From Mycobacterium sp. GA-1285 (GTDB lineage Bacteria > Actinomycetota > Actinomycetes > Mycobacteriales > Mycobacteriaceae), in contig NZ_LQIS01000007.1 of NCBI RefSeq assembly GCF_001499905.1, forward strand, positions 80,566 to 144,565: a DNA stretch of 64,000 nt, in the 5' to 3' direction. This document shows, in pieces, positions 20,843 through 31,257 of the stretch. Both the position numbers and the translations under genes were made by a program. The stretch's first letter is position 1, and every line of letters begins with the position of its first letter. The notes beneath the pieces were generated by a model that saw only the letters and a list, made by a program, of their open reading frames with translations, made no database searches and was not told the DNA's origin.

Positions 20843-21783
20843 CGGCCGATTCCCCGGTCGGCGCCCGAATCGCGGGTGAGCACGGCAACCACCTCGTCCG
20901 AGGCGTGCGCGCGCTGGGCGGTACGCAGCGAGTTCGCCCGATATGCCTGCGCCAATTCGGGATTCACCTCCGTCAGGGCTTCCAGGTGATGCGCCACAGC
21001 GGCGGCGTCCCCGCGCGCCACCGGGCCGGTCAACGCGGCCTGCCCGCGTTGCAGCGCGTTCTCCAGGGAGGCACGCGCCAGCGGGCCGATGACCCGCTCG
21101 GCGAGCCCCCCCGGCGCATCGCCGACCAGTTCCTGGCCGAGCAGTTCCTGGCCCCACAACGCCGTCCGCAGCCCCTCGACCGCGTCGAGCAGCACGGTCA
21201 CCGTGTGATTGCTGGCATGCGCCAACGCTGCGTGATAGAGCGTGCGCGCGTCCTCGCGGACCCGGAACGGCTCTCCGCCGATCTCCAGCACCAGCGATTG
21301 GGCTATCGCGTATCCGACTTCGTCGGCGGCGGTCACCCCGAAGCACGTGTCGGCCAGGCGGTCGATGTCCTCGTCGGTGCCGGTGAAGGTCATCGCCGGG
21401 TGGATCGCCAGCGGAATGCAACCGTGCGACGTCAGCGGTGCCAGCACGCCGATTCCGTTCGCACCGGAGGTGTGCGCGACGATCGTGCCCGGCCGCACCG
21501 CCCGAGTCGCGGCCAGACCGGACACCAGATCCGCGAGCTCGGCGTCCGGCACCGCGAGGATCAGAAGTTCCGAACGGCTCGCCACCTCATCGACCGCAAG
21601 CACAGCGGTGTCGGGCAGCCGGCGCCGGGCGCGGTCGCGCGACGCGCGCGAGATCGCGCTGCACGCCACCACGACATGCTCGGCGCGCTCGAGGGCGACA
21701 CCGAGGGCGGAACCGACGCGACCTGCGGAAATGATGCCGACAGTGAGCCGCGCCGGACGGAATCCGCCAGGTGGGGTCCCCAT
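20839..21783 (-). CDS. Rossmann-fold DUF2520 protein, putative dehydrogenase (Rv3603c-like)
   Basis: The 314-residue protein has an N-terminal NAD(P)-binding fold ([14 protein letters not shown] near residue 15) and a C-terminal helical DUF2520 domain, the overall layout of ketopantoate reductase-like enzymes. Its fixed position immediately upstream of panC, with an ATGA overlap, makes a role in pantothenate supply (for example a PanE-like step) attractive but unproven. The ATG 21783 ([13 protein letters not shown]) is preferred; a GTG nine bases upstream is possible. It corresponds to Rv3603c. Confidence 0.88.
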   Translation of the reverse strand: MGTPPGGFRPARLTVGIISAGRVGSALGVALERAEHVVVACSAISRASRDRARRRLPDTAVLAVDEVASRSELLILAVPDAELADLVSGLAATRAVRPGTIVAHTSGANGIGVLAPLTSHGCIPLAIHPAMTFTGTDEDIDRLADTCFGVTAADEVGYAIAQSLVLEIGGEPFRVREDARTLYHAALAHASNHTVTVLLDAVEGLRTALWGQELLGQELVGDAPGGLAERVIGPLARASLENALQRGQAALTGPVARGDAAAVAHHLEALTEVNPELAQAYRANSLRTAQRAHASDEVVAVLTRDSGADRGIGR

Positions 21784-21871
21784 GAGAACCACGAGCCGAC
21801 CTCGCTGAGAGTTGATGTGTGTTCGTTCCGGTCCCGCGGTGCGGGTACCGGACGGTCGCTAAGAGGTTATC

Positions 21872-23089
21872 TCACTCCTCGCGGCGTCGGCGACGCCCGC
21901 CCGGTGTGGGGCTCGCCTGGAGCCGAGCCAACAGCTCGGCGACCGACTGCCCGGCGGTGTCGGCGTCGTCGGCGCTGCGGCGCCGCCGCCGTGCGGTGGG
22001 CGGTGGTGCGGGCGACGGCTCCGGCGGTTCGGCGGACACGGGCTCCTGCGCGGGGCGCGCTGGATCGCCGCCGTCCGGCGGCGCCGAATGCCTGCCACGT
22101 CGCGGTTCGGGCGACGGTGTCGAGATGTCGGGTGCGACGGCCGGCCGGGCCAGGTCCTCCCCGCGTTCCGGGGCTCGGCGCCTGCCGACGTACTCGGTCG
22201 TCGACCCATTGACGGTGGATGCCCAGTGGCTGCCCGGGGCGCCCGGTGGAAGCCAATGTCCGTCCGCGGGTGCGGGCTGCCACTCGCTCGTAGGCGACGG
22301 CTCGGGCACCGGCTGCGGTGGCGGCGGCGGTGCAGCCGATGTTTGTGCAACGGGCTCGGCCGGCGGTGGCGGCGGCGCCCACGAGGTCGGTTCCTGCGCC
22401 GGCTGGCGGCCCCAGTCGGCGTCGGAGGCTCTGCGGTGTGACCCAACCCGCTCGGCGGTCTGGTGCCAATCGAACTCGGGCGGTTGAGGTTCGGCGGGCA
22501 CATCGATGATCGAACTGTCGGTTGTCCGCTCTCCGATGTCGGGTTGGTAATCGTCGATGCGGCTGCTGCTGACGCGGCCCGTGGTCTCCGAATCCCGCGC
22601 CCAGTCGCTGTAGGCGCGCACCGTCGTGCGCTCGGGCTCGATCGCGGGCCGGTGCGACAGGTCCGCGTCGAACAGGATCTCCAGGTTGGCGCGCAGCGCG
22701 GCCAGCTCCGCTCGCAGGGTCGCCATCTCGTCGGCGGCCCGGGCCCGCACTTCGGCTTCCAGCTCACGGCGCAGTTGGGACTCCAACGACAGCTCGTATT
22801 CGCGCCGCGCCGAGATCTCACGGTCCAGCTGCAGGTCGTAGACGAGCTTCAGGTCGCGCACCCTGGCCTGGTCGACGTCGCTCTGCCGTCGGTAGATGAC
22901 CGAGACGAACGCCGCGACCACCGCCGCCCACAACGCCAGGATGACCGCCAGCTTGAGCAGCTCCACCCGGTCGGTGAACACCAGGGCGGAGCTGGCGGCG
23001 ATAGCCAGCACCAGCAACGCGGTCAACAGCATCCAACCCGGCCTGCGGCCGGCACGCCGATAGCGTGGGCTGCGGGTCGGATCGGTCAT
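21872..23089 (-). CDS. Membrane protein with coiled coil and proline-rich tail (Rv3604c-like)
   Basis: This 405-residue protein of unknown function starts with a basic cytoplasmic segment. Two transmembrane helices follow (about 20-38 and 47-66, MLLTALLVLAIAASSALVF and LAVILALWAAVVAAFVSVI), then an acidic/basic heptad-rich coiled coil of about 90 residues (SLESQLRRELEAEVRARAA). The long low-complexity cytoplasmic tail is rich in Pro, Ala and charged residues, and the protein ends in an Arg-rich stretch. The layout resembles cell-envelope scaffold proteins. It is conserved at this position in M. tuberculosis (Rv3604c). The ATG 23089 is used. Confidence 0.85.
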   Translation of the reverse strand: MTDPTRSPRYRRAGRRPGWMLLTALLVLAIAASSALVFTDRVELLKLAVILALWAAVVAAFVSVIYRRQSDVDQARVRDLKLVYDLQLDREISARREYELSLESQLRRELEAEVRARAADEMATLRAELAALRANLEILFDADLSHRPAIEPERTTVRAYSDWARDSETTGRVSSSRIDDYQPDIGERTTDSSIIDVPAEPQPPEFDWHQTAERVGSHRRASDADWGRQPAQEPTSWAPPPPPAEPVAQTSAAPPPPPQPVPEPSPTSEWQPAPADGHWLPPGAPGSHWASTVNGSTTEYVGRRRAPERGEDLARPAVAPDISTPSPEPRRGRHSAPPDGGDPARPAQEPVSAEPPEPSPAPPPTARRRRRSADDADTAGQSVAELLARLQASPTPGGRRRRREE

Positions 23090-23166
23090 GGGGGCGACTG
23101 TACCCGCCACAGGTCACTCCGCGTGTCGCCTCGTCGGCGATTCGTTCGCGCGTCGATCGGTCTTCG

Positions 23167-23643
23167 TTATTCCGTTGCCCCATCAGGCTTCTCCGACGGG
23201 TCGGGAGGAGACTTACAGCAATGCTGCAACCACAGCGCGGCAACCACCAGAGCCAGTGCGCACCCCGCGGCCACCGCGGCGCCCGCGGTGTCCTCGGCAG
23301 CCACGCGCAGCACGGAGCGCCGTGGCAACAGGTAGACCAGTACGGCCGCCCACCAACCGAACACCAGGGCACCCACCCACGCCGACGCCTTGGCGATCAC
23401 GACGGACCTTGCCACGGCGAGGGGGTTCAACCGGCCGGATCCCACACCGATCGCGCCGTCGTTGATCTTGGCGCGGACGTAGAACGCCCAGCCCGCTTCG
23501 GCGATCGCGACCCCCAGCAGCGAGACGCCCGTCCACAGCGTTATCGGCGGGAACCACCGGTACGTCGCGAGCACGAGCAGATAACCGGCGACAGCGGTCA
23601 GCACCGCCGCGGCCGCCAGGTCGCGCTTCCTGGTCGGTCCCAT
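23167..23643 (-). CDS. DUF3180 four-helix membrane protein (Rv3605c-like)
   Basis: A 158-residue integral membrane protein of unknown function, the same length as Rv3605c. It has four hydrophobic helices at about residues 9-28, 35-53, 78-100 and 114-135. It is the last gene of the folate cluster, its ATG sharing one base with the folK stop (TGATG). Its co-occurrence with the folate genes is conserved in mycobacteria, which would fit a transport or membrane-anchoring role, but there is no direct evidence. Confidence 0.88.
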   Translation of the reverse strand: MGPTRKRDLAAAAVLTAVAGYLLVLATYRWFPPITLWTGVSLLGVAIAEAGWAFYVRAKINDGAIGVGSGRLNPLAVARSVVIAKASAWVGALVFGWWAAVLVYLLPRRSVLRVAAEDTAGAAVAAGCALALVVAALWLQHCCKSPPDPSEKPDGATE

Positions 23644-24155
23644 CAGCGCAACACCAACTCGGTGCGGTGGACGCCGCCGCGTTCGCCCGGTTCCAGCGCC
23701 GCGAGCAGGTCGTCCACCCGCCGCGGAGTTCCCGCAACCGTCAACACCGCGTCCGGTTCCACCGCCAGCCAGGGCACGAGCACGAACGCGCGTTGATGGG
23801 CTCGCGGATGCGGCAGGGTCAGATCGGCGTCCTGCAGGAACACCTCCCGACCCTCGTTTCGGCAGGTGACGATGTCGACGTCGAGCGTGCGCGGACCCCA
23901 TCGTCGTGCGCGGACCCGCTCGGCGGACTGTTCGAACTCGTGGGCGCGCCGCAGCCAACCGTGGCCGTCGAGCCCGGGATCGTCGGCGACGAGGACGGCG
24001 TTGAGGAACGGGCCCTGTTCGACACCGCCCCACGGCGCCGTCTCGTACACCGGCGACGCCGCGCGCAGCGCACCGCCGAGCCCGTCGACGACCGACCGCA
24101 GCATCGCCAGCCGGTCACCGAGATTCGACCCGATCGACAGGACCGCGGTGGTCAA
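23643..24155 (-). CDS. folK: 6-hydroxymethyl-7,8-dihydropterin pyrophosphokinase
   Basis: FolK transfers pyrophosphate from ATP to hydroxymethyldihydropterin, giving the substrate of FolP. The 170-residue protein has the N-terminal SIGSNLGDR, the [12 protein letters not shown] active-site segment with the metal-binding Asp pair, and [13 protein letters not shown]. The start is the rare TTG at 24155, overlapping the folB stop as TTGA. It is 18 residues shorter than the M. tuberculosis protein, mainly at the C-terminus. Confidence 0.95.
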   Translation of the reverse strand: MTTAVLSIGSNLGDRLAMLRSVVDGLGGALRAASPVYETAPWGGVEQGPFLNAVLVADDPGLDGHGWLRRAHEFEQSAERVRARRWGPRTLDVDIVTCRNEGREVFLQDADLTLPHPRAHQRAFVLVPWLAVEPDAVLTVAGTPRRVDDLLAALEPGERGGVHRTELVLR

Positions 24156-24529
24156 GGGCCACCCCGACCGCGCCGCGAGCGACGCGCCACCACCGCGACG
24201 TCGGAGAACGTCAGCGGGATCGGCGCAGCCGGTTTGTGCACCACCACCTCGACGGCGTGCACGCGCTCGTCGGTCATGACGTCGTCGGCGATCTCTGCGG
24301 CCACCGTCTCGATCAAATCCCGCGGTTGCCCGGCGACGATGTCGGCAGCCCGCTGCGCCAGGGCGCCGTAATCCAGGGTATCGGCCAGGTCGTCGCTTGC
24401 CGCCGCGGCGGCCAGGTCGATCCAGACCGTGATGTCGACGATGAATTCCTGGCCGTCGCGGCGCTCATGCTCGTAGACGCCGTGATGGCCGCGAATTCGC
24501 AAGCCGCGCAACTCGATTCGGTCAGCCAC
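24152..24529 (-). CDS. folB: Dihydroneopterin aldolase
   Basis: FolB converts dihydroneopterin to hydroxymethyldihydropterin and glycolaldehyde. It is a small 125-residue T-fold protein with [22 protein letters not shown] at the N-terminus, the DTLDYGALA substrate loop and the [15 protein letters not shown] strand carrying the catalytic Lys. The GTG at 24529 gives the family start; it overlaps the folP stop by 8 bp, and its own stop overlaps the folK start. Confidence 0.95.
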   Translation of the reverse strand: MADRIELRGLRIRGHHGVYEHERRDGQEFIVDITVWIDLAAAAASDDLADTLDYGALAQRAADIVAGQPRDLIETVAAEIADDVMTDERVHAVEVVVHKPAAPIPLTFSDVAVVARRSRRGRGGP

Positions 24530-25343
24530 GAGACCACGCCTCCAACACCTTGATCGCGTCGACCGAGGCGCGCACATCGTGCACCCGCACGCCCCAGGCG
24601 CCGTGCAGGCCGGCCAGCGCCGAGATCACCGCCGTCGCGGTCTCCCGCCCGTCCGGCGGTCGCGGTTGCCCGTCGGCGTCCGCCAGCAGCGTGCCGAGGA
24701 AGCGTTTGCGGGATGCGCCGACCAACACCGGGATGCCGGTGGCGACGAATTCCGGAAGCGCATGCAGCAGCGCCCAGTTGTGCTCGCCCGTCTTGGCGAA
24801 GCCCAGACCCGGGTCGATGACCAGGTTGGTTGCGTCGACCCCGGCGGCCACCGCAGCGTCCACACCGGCGAGCAGTTCGGTCCGAACCTCGTCGACCACG
24901 TTCCGGTAGGCGGGTATCGCGTGGGGCCGGTCCGCGCCCACCGACCGCCAATGCATCAGCACCCATGGCACCTTCGCGTCGGCGAGCAACGGCGCCATGT
25001 CGGGGTCCGCGCGCCCCCCGGAGACGTCGTTGACGATCTGGGCACCGTTCTCCAACGCCGCCCGCGCGACGTCGGCGTGCATGGTGTCGATGCTGACGGT
25101 GACACCTTGGGCGGCGAGCTCCCTGATGACCGGGCACACCCGCGATTTCTCGACTTCGGGGTCGATTCGGGTGGCTCCGGGGCGGGTGGACTCACCGCCC
25201 ACGTCGACGATTTCCGCGCCTTCGGCGACCAGCTCGAGGCCGTGCTCGACGGCGCGGTCGCGGTCGAGGAACAGCCCTCCGTCGGAGAAGGAGTCGTCGG
25301 TGACGTTCACGACCCCCATGACCCGCACCCGTGTCGAGTTCAC
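24522..25343 (-). CDS. folP1: Dihydropteroate synthase
   Basis: FolP condenses the pterin pyrophosphate with p-aminobenzoate and is the sulfonamide target. The 273-residue TIM barrel shows the loop signatures [27 protein letters not shown], the pterin-binding DPGLGFAKT and the C-terminal GASRKRFLG. The GTG at 25343 overlaps the folE stop (GTGA). It corresponds to Rv3608c. Confidence 0.97.
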   Translation of the reverse strand: MNSTRVRVMGVVNVTDDSFSDGGLFLDRDRAVEHGLELVAEGAEIVDVGGESTRPGATRIDPEVEKSRVCPVIRELAAQGVTVSIDTMHADVARAALENGAQIVNDVSGGRADPDMAPLLADAKVPWVLMHWRSVGADRPHAIPAYRNVVDEVRTELLAGVDAAVAAGVDATNLVIDPGLGFAKTGEHNWALLHALPEFVATGIPVLVGASRKRFLGTLLADADGQPRPPDGRETATAVISALAGLHGAWGVRVHDVRASVDAIKVLEAWSRG

Positions 25344-25948
25344 TTGCGCAGGATCAGGTCCAGCGCCTCGGCCCTCGATGCCGCGTCGACCTTGAACTGC
25401 CCGCGCACAGCCGATGTGGTGGTCACCGCACCCGGCTTGCGGACCCCGCGCATCGCCATGCACAGATGCTCGGCCTCGACCACGACGATCACGCCCCGCG
25501 GATCGAGCTTGCGCATCATCGCGTCAGCGATCTGACCGGTGAGCCGTTCCTGCACCTGCGGCCGCTTGGCGTAGAGATCGACGAGCCTGGCGATCTTGGA
25601 CAGCCCGGTGACACGGCCGTCCTGGCCCGGGATGTAGCCCACGTGCGCGACGCCGTGGAACGACACCAGGTGATGCTCGCAGGTCGAGTACATCGGGATC
25701 TGCTTGACGAGCACCATCTCGTCGTGCTGCTCGTCGAAGGTGGTGTCCAGCACCGAATCCGGATCGATGTAGAGGCCGGCGAACAGCTCCTTGTATGCGC
25801 GCGCCACCCGCGCAGGCGTGGACTCCAGCCCGTGCCGGTCGGGGTCCTCCCCCACCGCGAGCAGCAGTTCACGGACGGCCGCCTCAGCGCGTTGCTGGTC
25901 GAAGTTGGCGGGGCTGAAGGTGACAGAGTTGTGCTGCGACTGCGCCAA
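25340..25948 (-). CDS. folE: GTP cyclohydrolase I
   Basis: FolE opens GTP to dihydroneopterin triphosphate, the first folate step. The 202-residue protein carries the zinc ligands in [12 protein letters not shown] and [11 protein letters not shown], and the GTP-binding HVGYIPG and [20 protein letters not shown]. The start is the rare TTG at 25948. It is supported by a perfect AGGAGG five bases upstream and by equal length to M. tuberculosis FolE (Rv3609c). It sits 29 bp after ftsH and leads the coupled folate genes. Confidence 0.96.
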   Translation of the reverse strand: MAQSQHNSVTFSPANFDQQRAEAAVRELLLAVGEDPDRHGLESTPARVARAYKELFAGLYIDPDSVLDTTFDEQHDEMVLVKQIPMYSTCEHHLVSFHGVAHVGYIPGQDGRVTGLSKIARLVDLYAKRPQVQERLTGQIADAMMRKLDPRGVIVVVEAEHLCMAMRGVRKPGAVTTTSAVRGQFKVDAASRAEALDLILRK

Positions 25949-25977
25949 TGGAGCCTCCTGTGCGCCGGTTCGGCCGG

Positions 25978-28290
<2,313 letters not shown>

Positions 28291-28491
28291 CAACTATCCG
28301 TCGTCGAAACTTCGAAACCTCTCCAACAAGTCGCAGTTGGAATAGTTCAGGTTACCGCTAGACCAACGAACCAAGGTTCCCGACGGTTGTCCGCCGACGT
28401 CCCGCCGAACGTGGGTTACCCGCACGCTGTCGGCCGTGGCGGCGTGCTTCACGCACACACTCGCGCCGAGGACTGTGCTTGGGTGGTGATC
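28291..28491. promoter_or_regulatory. Divergent ftsH / ephA intergenic region
   Basis: About 200 bp between divergent genes, so both promoters should be here. No confident -10/-35 pair or gene was recognised. In M. tuberculosis this position holds the Rv3611-Rv3616c block including espACD; none of that is present. Confidence 0.4.
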
Positions 28492-29454
28492 GTGCTGCCC
28501 TTCACCGAGCGGTTCGTCGATACGAACGGTGTGCGCCTGCGAGTGCTCGAGGCCGGCGAACCGGACGCCCCGCTGGTGGTGCTTGCCCATGGTTTTCCCG
28601 AACTGGCCTTCTCCTGGCGTCATCAACTGCCCGCGCTCGCCGCGGCCGGCTATCACGTGCTGGCCCCCGATCAGCGCGGCTACGGGCGGTCGTCGAAACC
28701 CGAGGCCGTCGATGCCTACACCGTCGTCGAGCTCAGCGCCGACATCGTCGGCCTGCTCGACGACGCGGGCGCCGACCGCGCCGTCATCGTCGGGCACGAC
28801 TTCGGCGGTGTGGTGGCCTGGGCGGCACCGCTGCTGCATCCGGACCGGTTCGCCGGCGTGGCCGGTGTCTGCACACCGCCGGTACCGCGCTCGCGGGTGC
28901 CCACCACGCTGGCGTTCCGACGCATCTTCGGCGAGAAGTTCTTCTACATCCTCTACTACCAGGAGCCGGGCCCGGCCGACGCGGAATTGAATCGCGACCC
29001 CGCCACCTCGATGCGAAAGCTCTTCGCCTCGACCGCATCGTCCAGGGACGGGCTCGTCGGCGAGGCGATGACCCGTCCGGGACCGCAGGGTTTCCTCGCC
29101 CGCCTCCCGGACCCCGGCGGCCTGCCCGAATGGATCAGCCAGGCCGAGTTCGACTACTACGTCGACGAGTTCACCCGCACCGGCTTCACCCCCGCACTCA
29201 ACTGGTACCGCTGCTTCGACCGCAACTGGGAGCTGACTGCGACCACCCCCGCCGCCACGATCGACGTCCCCGCGTTGTTCGTGGGCGGCACCGATGATCC
29301 GACCCTGGCGTACACGCCGCGGCACCGCGCCCGCGAGGTGGTTTCCGGGGATTACCGCGAGGTGATGATCGACGGCGGTCACTGGCTGCCACAGGAGCGG
29401 CCCGCCGCGGTCAACGCCGCGCTGCTGGAGTTCTTGAACAGATTGGACTGGTGA
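28492..29454 (+). CDS. ephA: Epoxide hydrolase EphA (alpha/beta hydrolase)
   Basis: A 320-residue epoxide hydrolase related to Rv3617. It has the oxyanion-hole motif HGFPE, the DQRGYGRSSKP segment, nucleophile Asp in VGHDFGGVVAW (about residue 103) and the C-terminal His in DGGHWLPQERP. The GTG 28492 (VLPFTERFVDTNG) aligns with the M. tuberculosis start; GTG 28486 and 28483 are also in frame. It probably detoxifies or hydrates lipid epoxides. The stop codon is immediately followed by the start of the dehydrogenase gene, so the two form a unit. Confidence 0.92.
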   Translation: MLPFTERFVDTNGVRLRVLEAGEPDAPLVVLAHGFPELAFSWRHQLPALAAAGYHVLAPDQRGYGRSSKPEAVDAYTVVELSADIVGLLDDAGADRAVIVGHDFGGVVAWAAPLLHPDRFAGVAGVCTPPVPRSRVPTTLAFRRIFGEKFFYILYYQEPGPADAELNRDPATSMRKLFASTASSRDGLVGEAMTRPGPQGFLARLPDPGGLPEWISQAEFDYYVDEFTRTGFTPALNWYRCFDRNWELTATTPAATIDVPALFVGGTDDPTLAYTPRHRAREVVSGDYREVMIDGGHWLPQERPAAVNAALLEFLNRLDW

Positions 29455-30474
29455 ATGCGCGCTGCCGTACTTCGACACGGACAGATGGTGGTCCGCGACG
29501 ACGTGCCCGAACCTGTTCCGCGACAGGGTCAGGTGCTGGTCGCGGTCAGCGCCTGCGGAATCTGCGGCTCCGATCTGCACTTCGCCAAGCACGGCGACGA
29601 GATGGTGCGGCTCACCCGCGAGATCACCGGAATGCCGGTGCAGGGTGGCCTGCCCGTCGACCTCGGCAGCGACGTGTTCATGGGCCATGAATTCAGCGCC
29701 GAAGTCCTCGAGGCCGGACCCGATACCGACGCGCACCCACCGGGAACTCTTGTCACGTCGCTCCCGGTGTTGTTGTCTCCCAAGGGCTTCGAACCAATCA
29801 TGTCCAGTAATACGGTGCTCGGCGGGTACGCCGAGCGGATGCTGTTGTCGGTGCCGTTGCTGCTGCGCGTGCCCGAGGGCGTCGATCCCCGGCACGCCGC
29901 ACTGACCGAACCGATGGCCGTCGGACTGCACGCGGTCAACAAATCCGCGATCACCCCCGACGAGGCCGCGCTGGTGATCGGTTGCGGCCCGATCGGCATC
30001 GCGATCGTGGCCGCGCTTCGACTCAAGGGCGTGGAAAACATTGCAGCGGCTGACTTTTCGGTGCGTCGACGGGAACTCGCCGCGACGATGGGCGCTCACG
30101 TGACGCTGGACCCGGCGGAGGGCTCGCCGTTCGACAGCGCGACACCCGCGGTGATCTTCGAGGCCGTCGGCGTCCCCGGCATCATCGACGACGTGATGCG
30201 ACAGGCCCCGTTGGGCAGCCGTCTGGTGGTCGCCGGGGTGTGCATGCAGCCCGACACCGTCACGCCGCTGTTCGGCATCGCGAAGGAGATCAACGTGCAG
30301 TTCGTGAACTCCTACGACTACCACGAATTCGGGGAGACGTTGCGCGCCATCGCCGACGGGCGCATCGATGTCTCGCCGCTGATCACCGGCGAGGTGGGCC
30401 TCGACGGGGTCGGTGCCGCATTCGACGAACTCGCCGATCCCGACACGCACTGCAAGATCATGGTGACACCCTGA
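29455..30474 (+). CDS. Zinc-binding medium-chain dehydrogenase/reductase
   Basis: A 339-residue MDR-family oxidoreductase. It has the catalytic-zinc Cys in CGICGSDLHF, the GHEFSAEV segment with the zinc-binding His-Glu, and the NAD(P)-binding GCGPIG of the Rossmann domain (about residues 178-183). The four-cysteine structural zinc loop of classical alcohol dehydrogenases is missing. The substrate is unknown. The ATG at 29455 directly abuts the ephA TGA. The diol products of epoxide hydrolysis would be plausible substrates for a dehydrogenase, but this is inference from gene context. Confidence 0.88.
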   Translation: MRAAVLRHGQMVVRDDVPEPVPRQGQVLVAVSACGICGSDLHFAKHGDEMVRLTREITGMPVQGGLPVDLGSDVFMGHEFSAEVLEAGPDTDAHPPGTLVTSLPVLLSPKGFEPIMSSNTVLGGYAERMLLSVPLLLRVPEGVDPRHAALTEPMAVGLHAVNKSAITPDEAALVIGCGPIGIAIVAALRLKGVENIAAADFSVRRRELAATMGAHVTLDPAEGSPFDSATPAVIFEAVGVPGIIDDVMRQAPLGSRLVVAGVCMQPDTVTPLFGIAKEINVQFVNSYDYHEFGETLRAIADGRIDVSPLITGEVGLDGVGAAFDELADPDTHCKIMVTP

Positions 30475-30490
30475 CGGTAGGGTGCCAGCC

Positions 30491-31240
30491 ATGCCAATCG
30501 CTGCCCGTGCGAAGACGCCCTCCCGAATCCTTGCAGCCGCGGCGGTGGGGTTCATCGCCCTGCTCTCGGGCTGCGACGCGAAGGCCGCCCCCGCGTTCAC
30601 CAACAGCGACGACAGCGCACCTCGTCAGGTGACGGTCGTCGGCACCGGCGAGGTGCTCGGCACACCCGACACGCTGACGATCGACGCGGGCATGGAGGTC
30701 GTCGCCGCCGACGCCGCCGGCGCACTGAACCAGACCAGCCAACTACAGCGCGGCGTCATCGATGCGCTGGTCGACTCGGGCATTGACCGCAAGGACATCA
30801 ACACCTCTCAGGTGAGCGTGCAGCCGCAGTACGCCGGGGGCGACGGCTCGAACGTCAACGGCTACCGGGCGACGAACACGATCGACATCAAGGTCCGCGA
30901 CCTCGACACGGCGCCAGAGGTGTTCGAGATCATCGCCGACAGGGGCGGCAACGCGACGAGGATCAACGACGTCACCCTCGCCATCGAGGACGACTCGCAG
31001 CTGGTGCGCGAAGCCCGTTCCCGGGCCTTCAACGACGCCAAGAGCCGCGCCGAACAGTACGCGCTGCTGGCCGAGTTGGACCTCGGCAAGGTCATCTCGA
31101 TCTCCGAGGTGCCGTCGTCGACACCGCCGGCGCCGTATCCGACTCAGCGCGGCCCGGCAGCCGAGATGGCGGCGGTGCCCATCGAGCCGGGTCAGCAGGC
31201 CGTCGGCTTCAACGTGACCGTGGTCTACGAGCTGACCTGA
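30491..31240 (+). CDS. lpqG: SIMPL-domain lipoprotein LpqG
   Basis: A 249-residue lipoprotein of the SIMPL/DUF541 family, matching Rv3623. The signal peptide has a lipobox LSGC (ALLSGC). The mature part starts with VTVVGTGEVLGTPDTLTI, contains GIDRKDINTSQVSVQPQY and ends in GFNVTVVYELT. These are the hallmarks of the family, which includes periplasmic stress and kinase-interacting proteins; function in mycobacteria is unclear. The ATG 30491 is used, and a GTG nine bases upstream is possible. It converges with the molybdopterin oxidoreductase, 17 bp apart. Confidence 0.9.
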   Translation: MPIAARAKTPSRILAAAAVGFIALLSGCDAKAAPAFTNSDDSAPRQVTVVGTGEVLGTPDTLTIDAGMEVVAADAAGALNQTSQLQRGVIDALVDSGIDRKDINTSQVSVQPQYAGGDGSNVNGYRATNTIDIKVRDLDTAPEVFEIIADRGGNATRINDVTLAIEDDSQLVREARSRAFNDAKSRAEQYALLAELDLGKVISISEVPSSTPPAPYPTQRGPAAEMAAVPIEPGQQAVGFNVTVVYELT

Positions 31241-31257
31241 GCCGACGCCGTGGGCAC

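Noticed and set aside
22000..22450. Proline/glycine-rich frames that could suggest a PE_PGRS or PPE gene
   Set aside because: They belong to the low-complexity tail of the Rv3604c-like membrane protein; no PE or PPE N-terminal motif is present.
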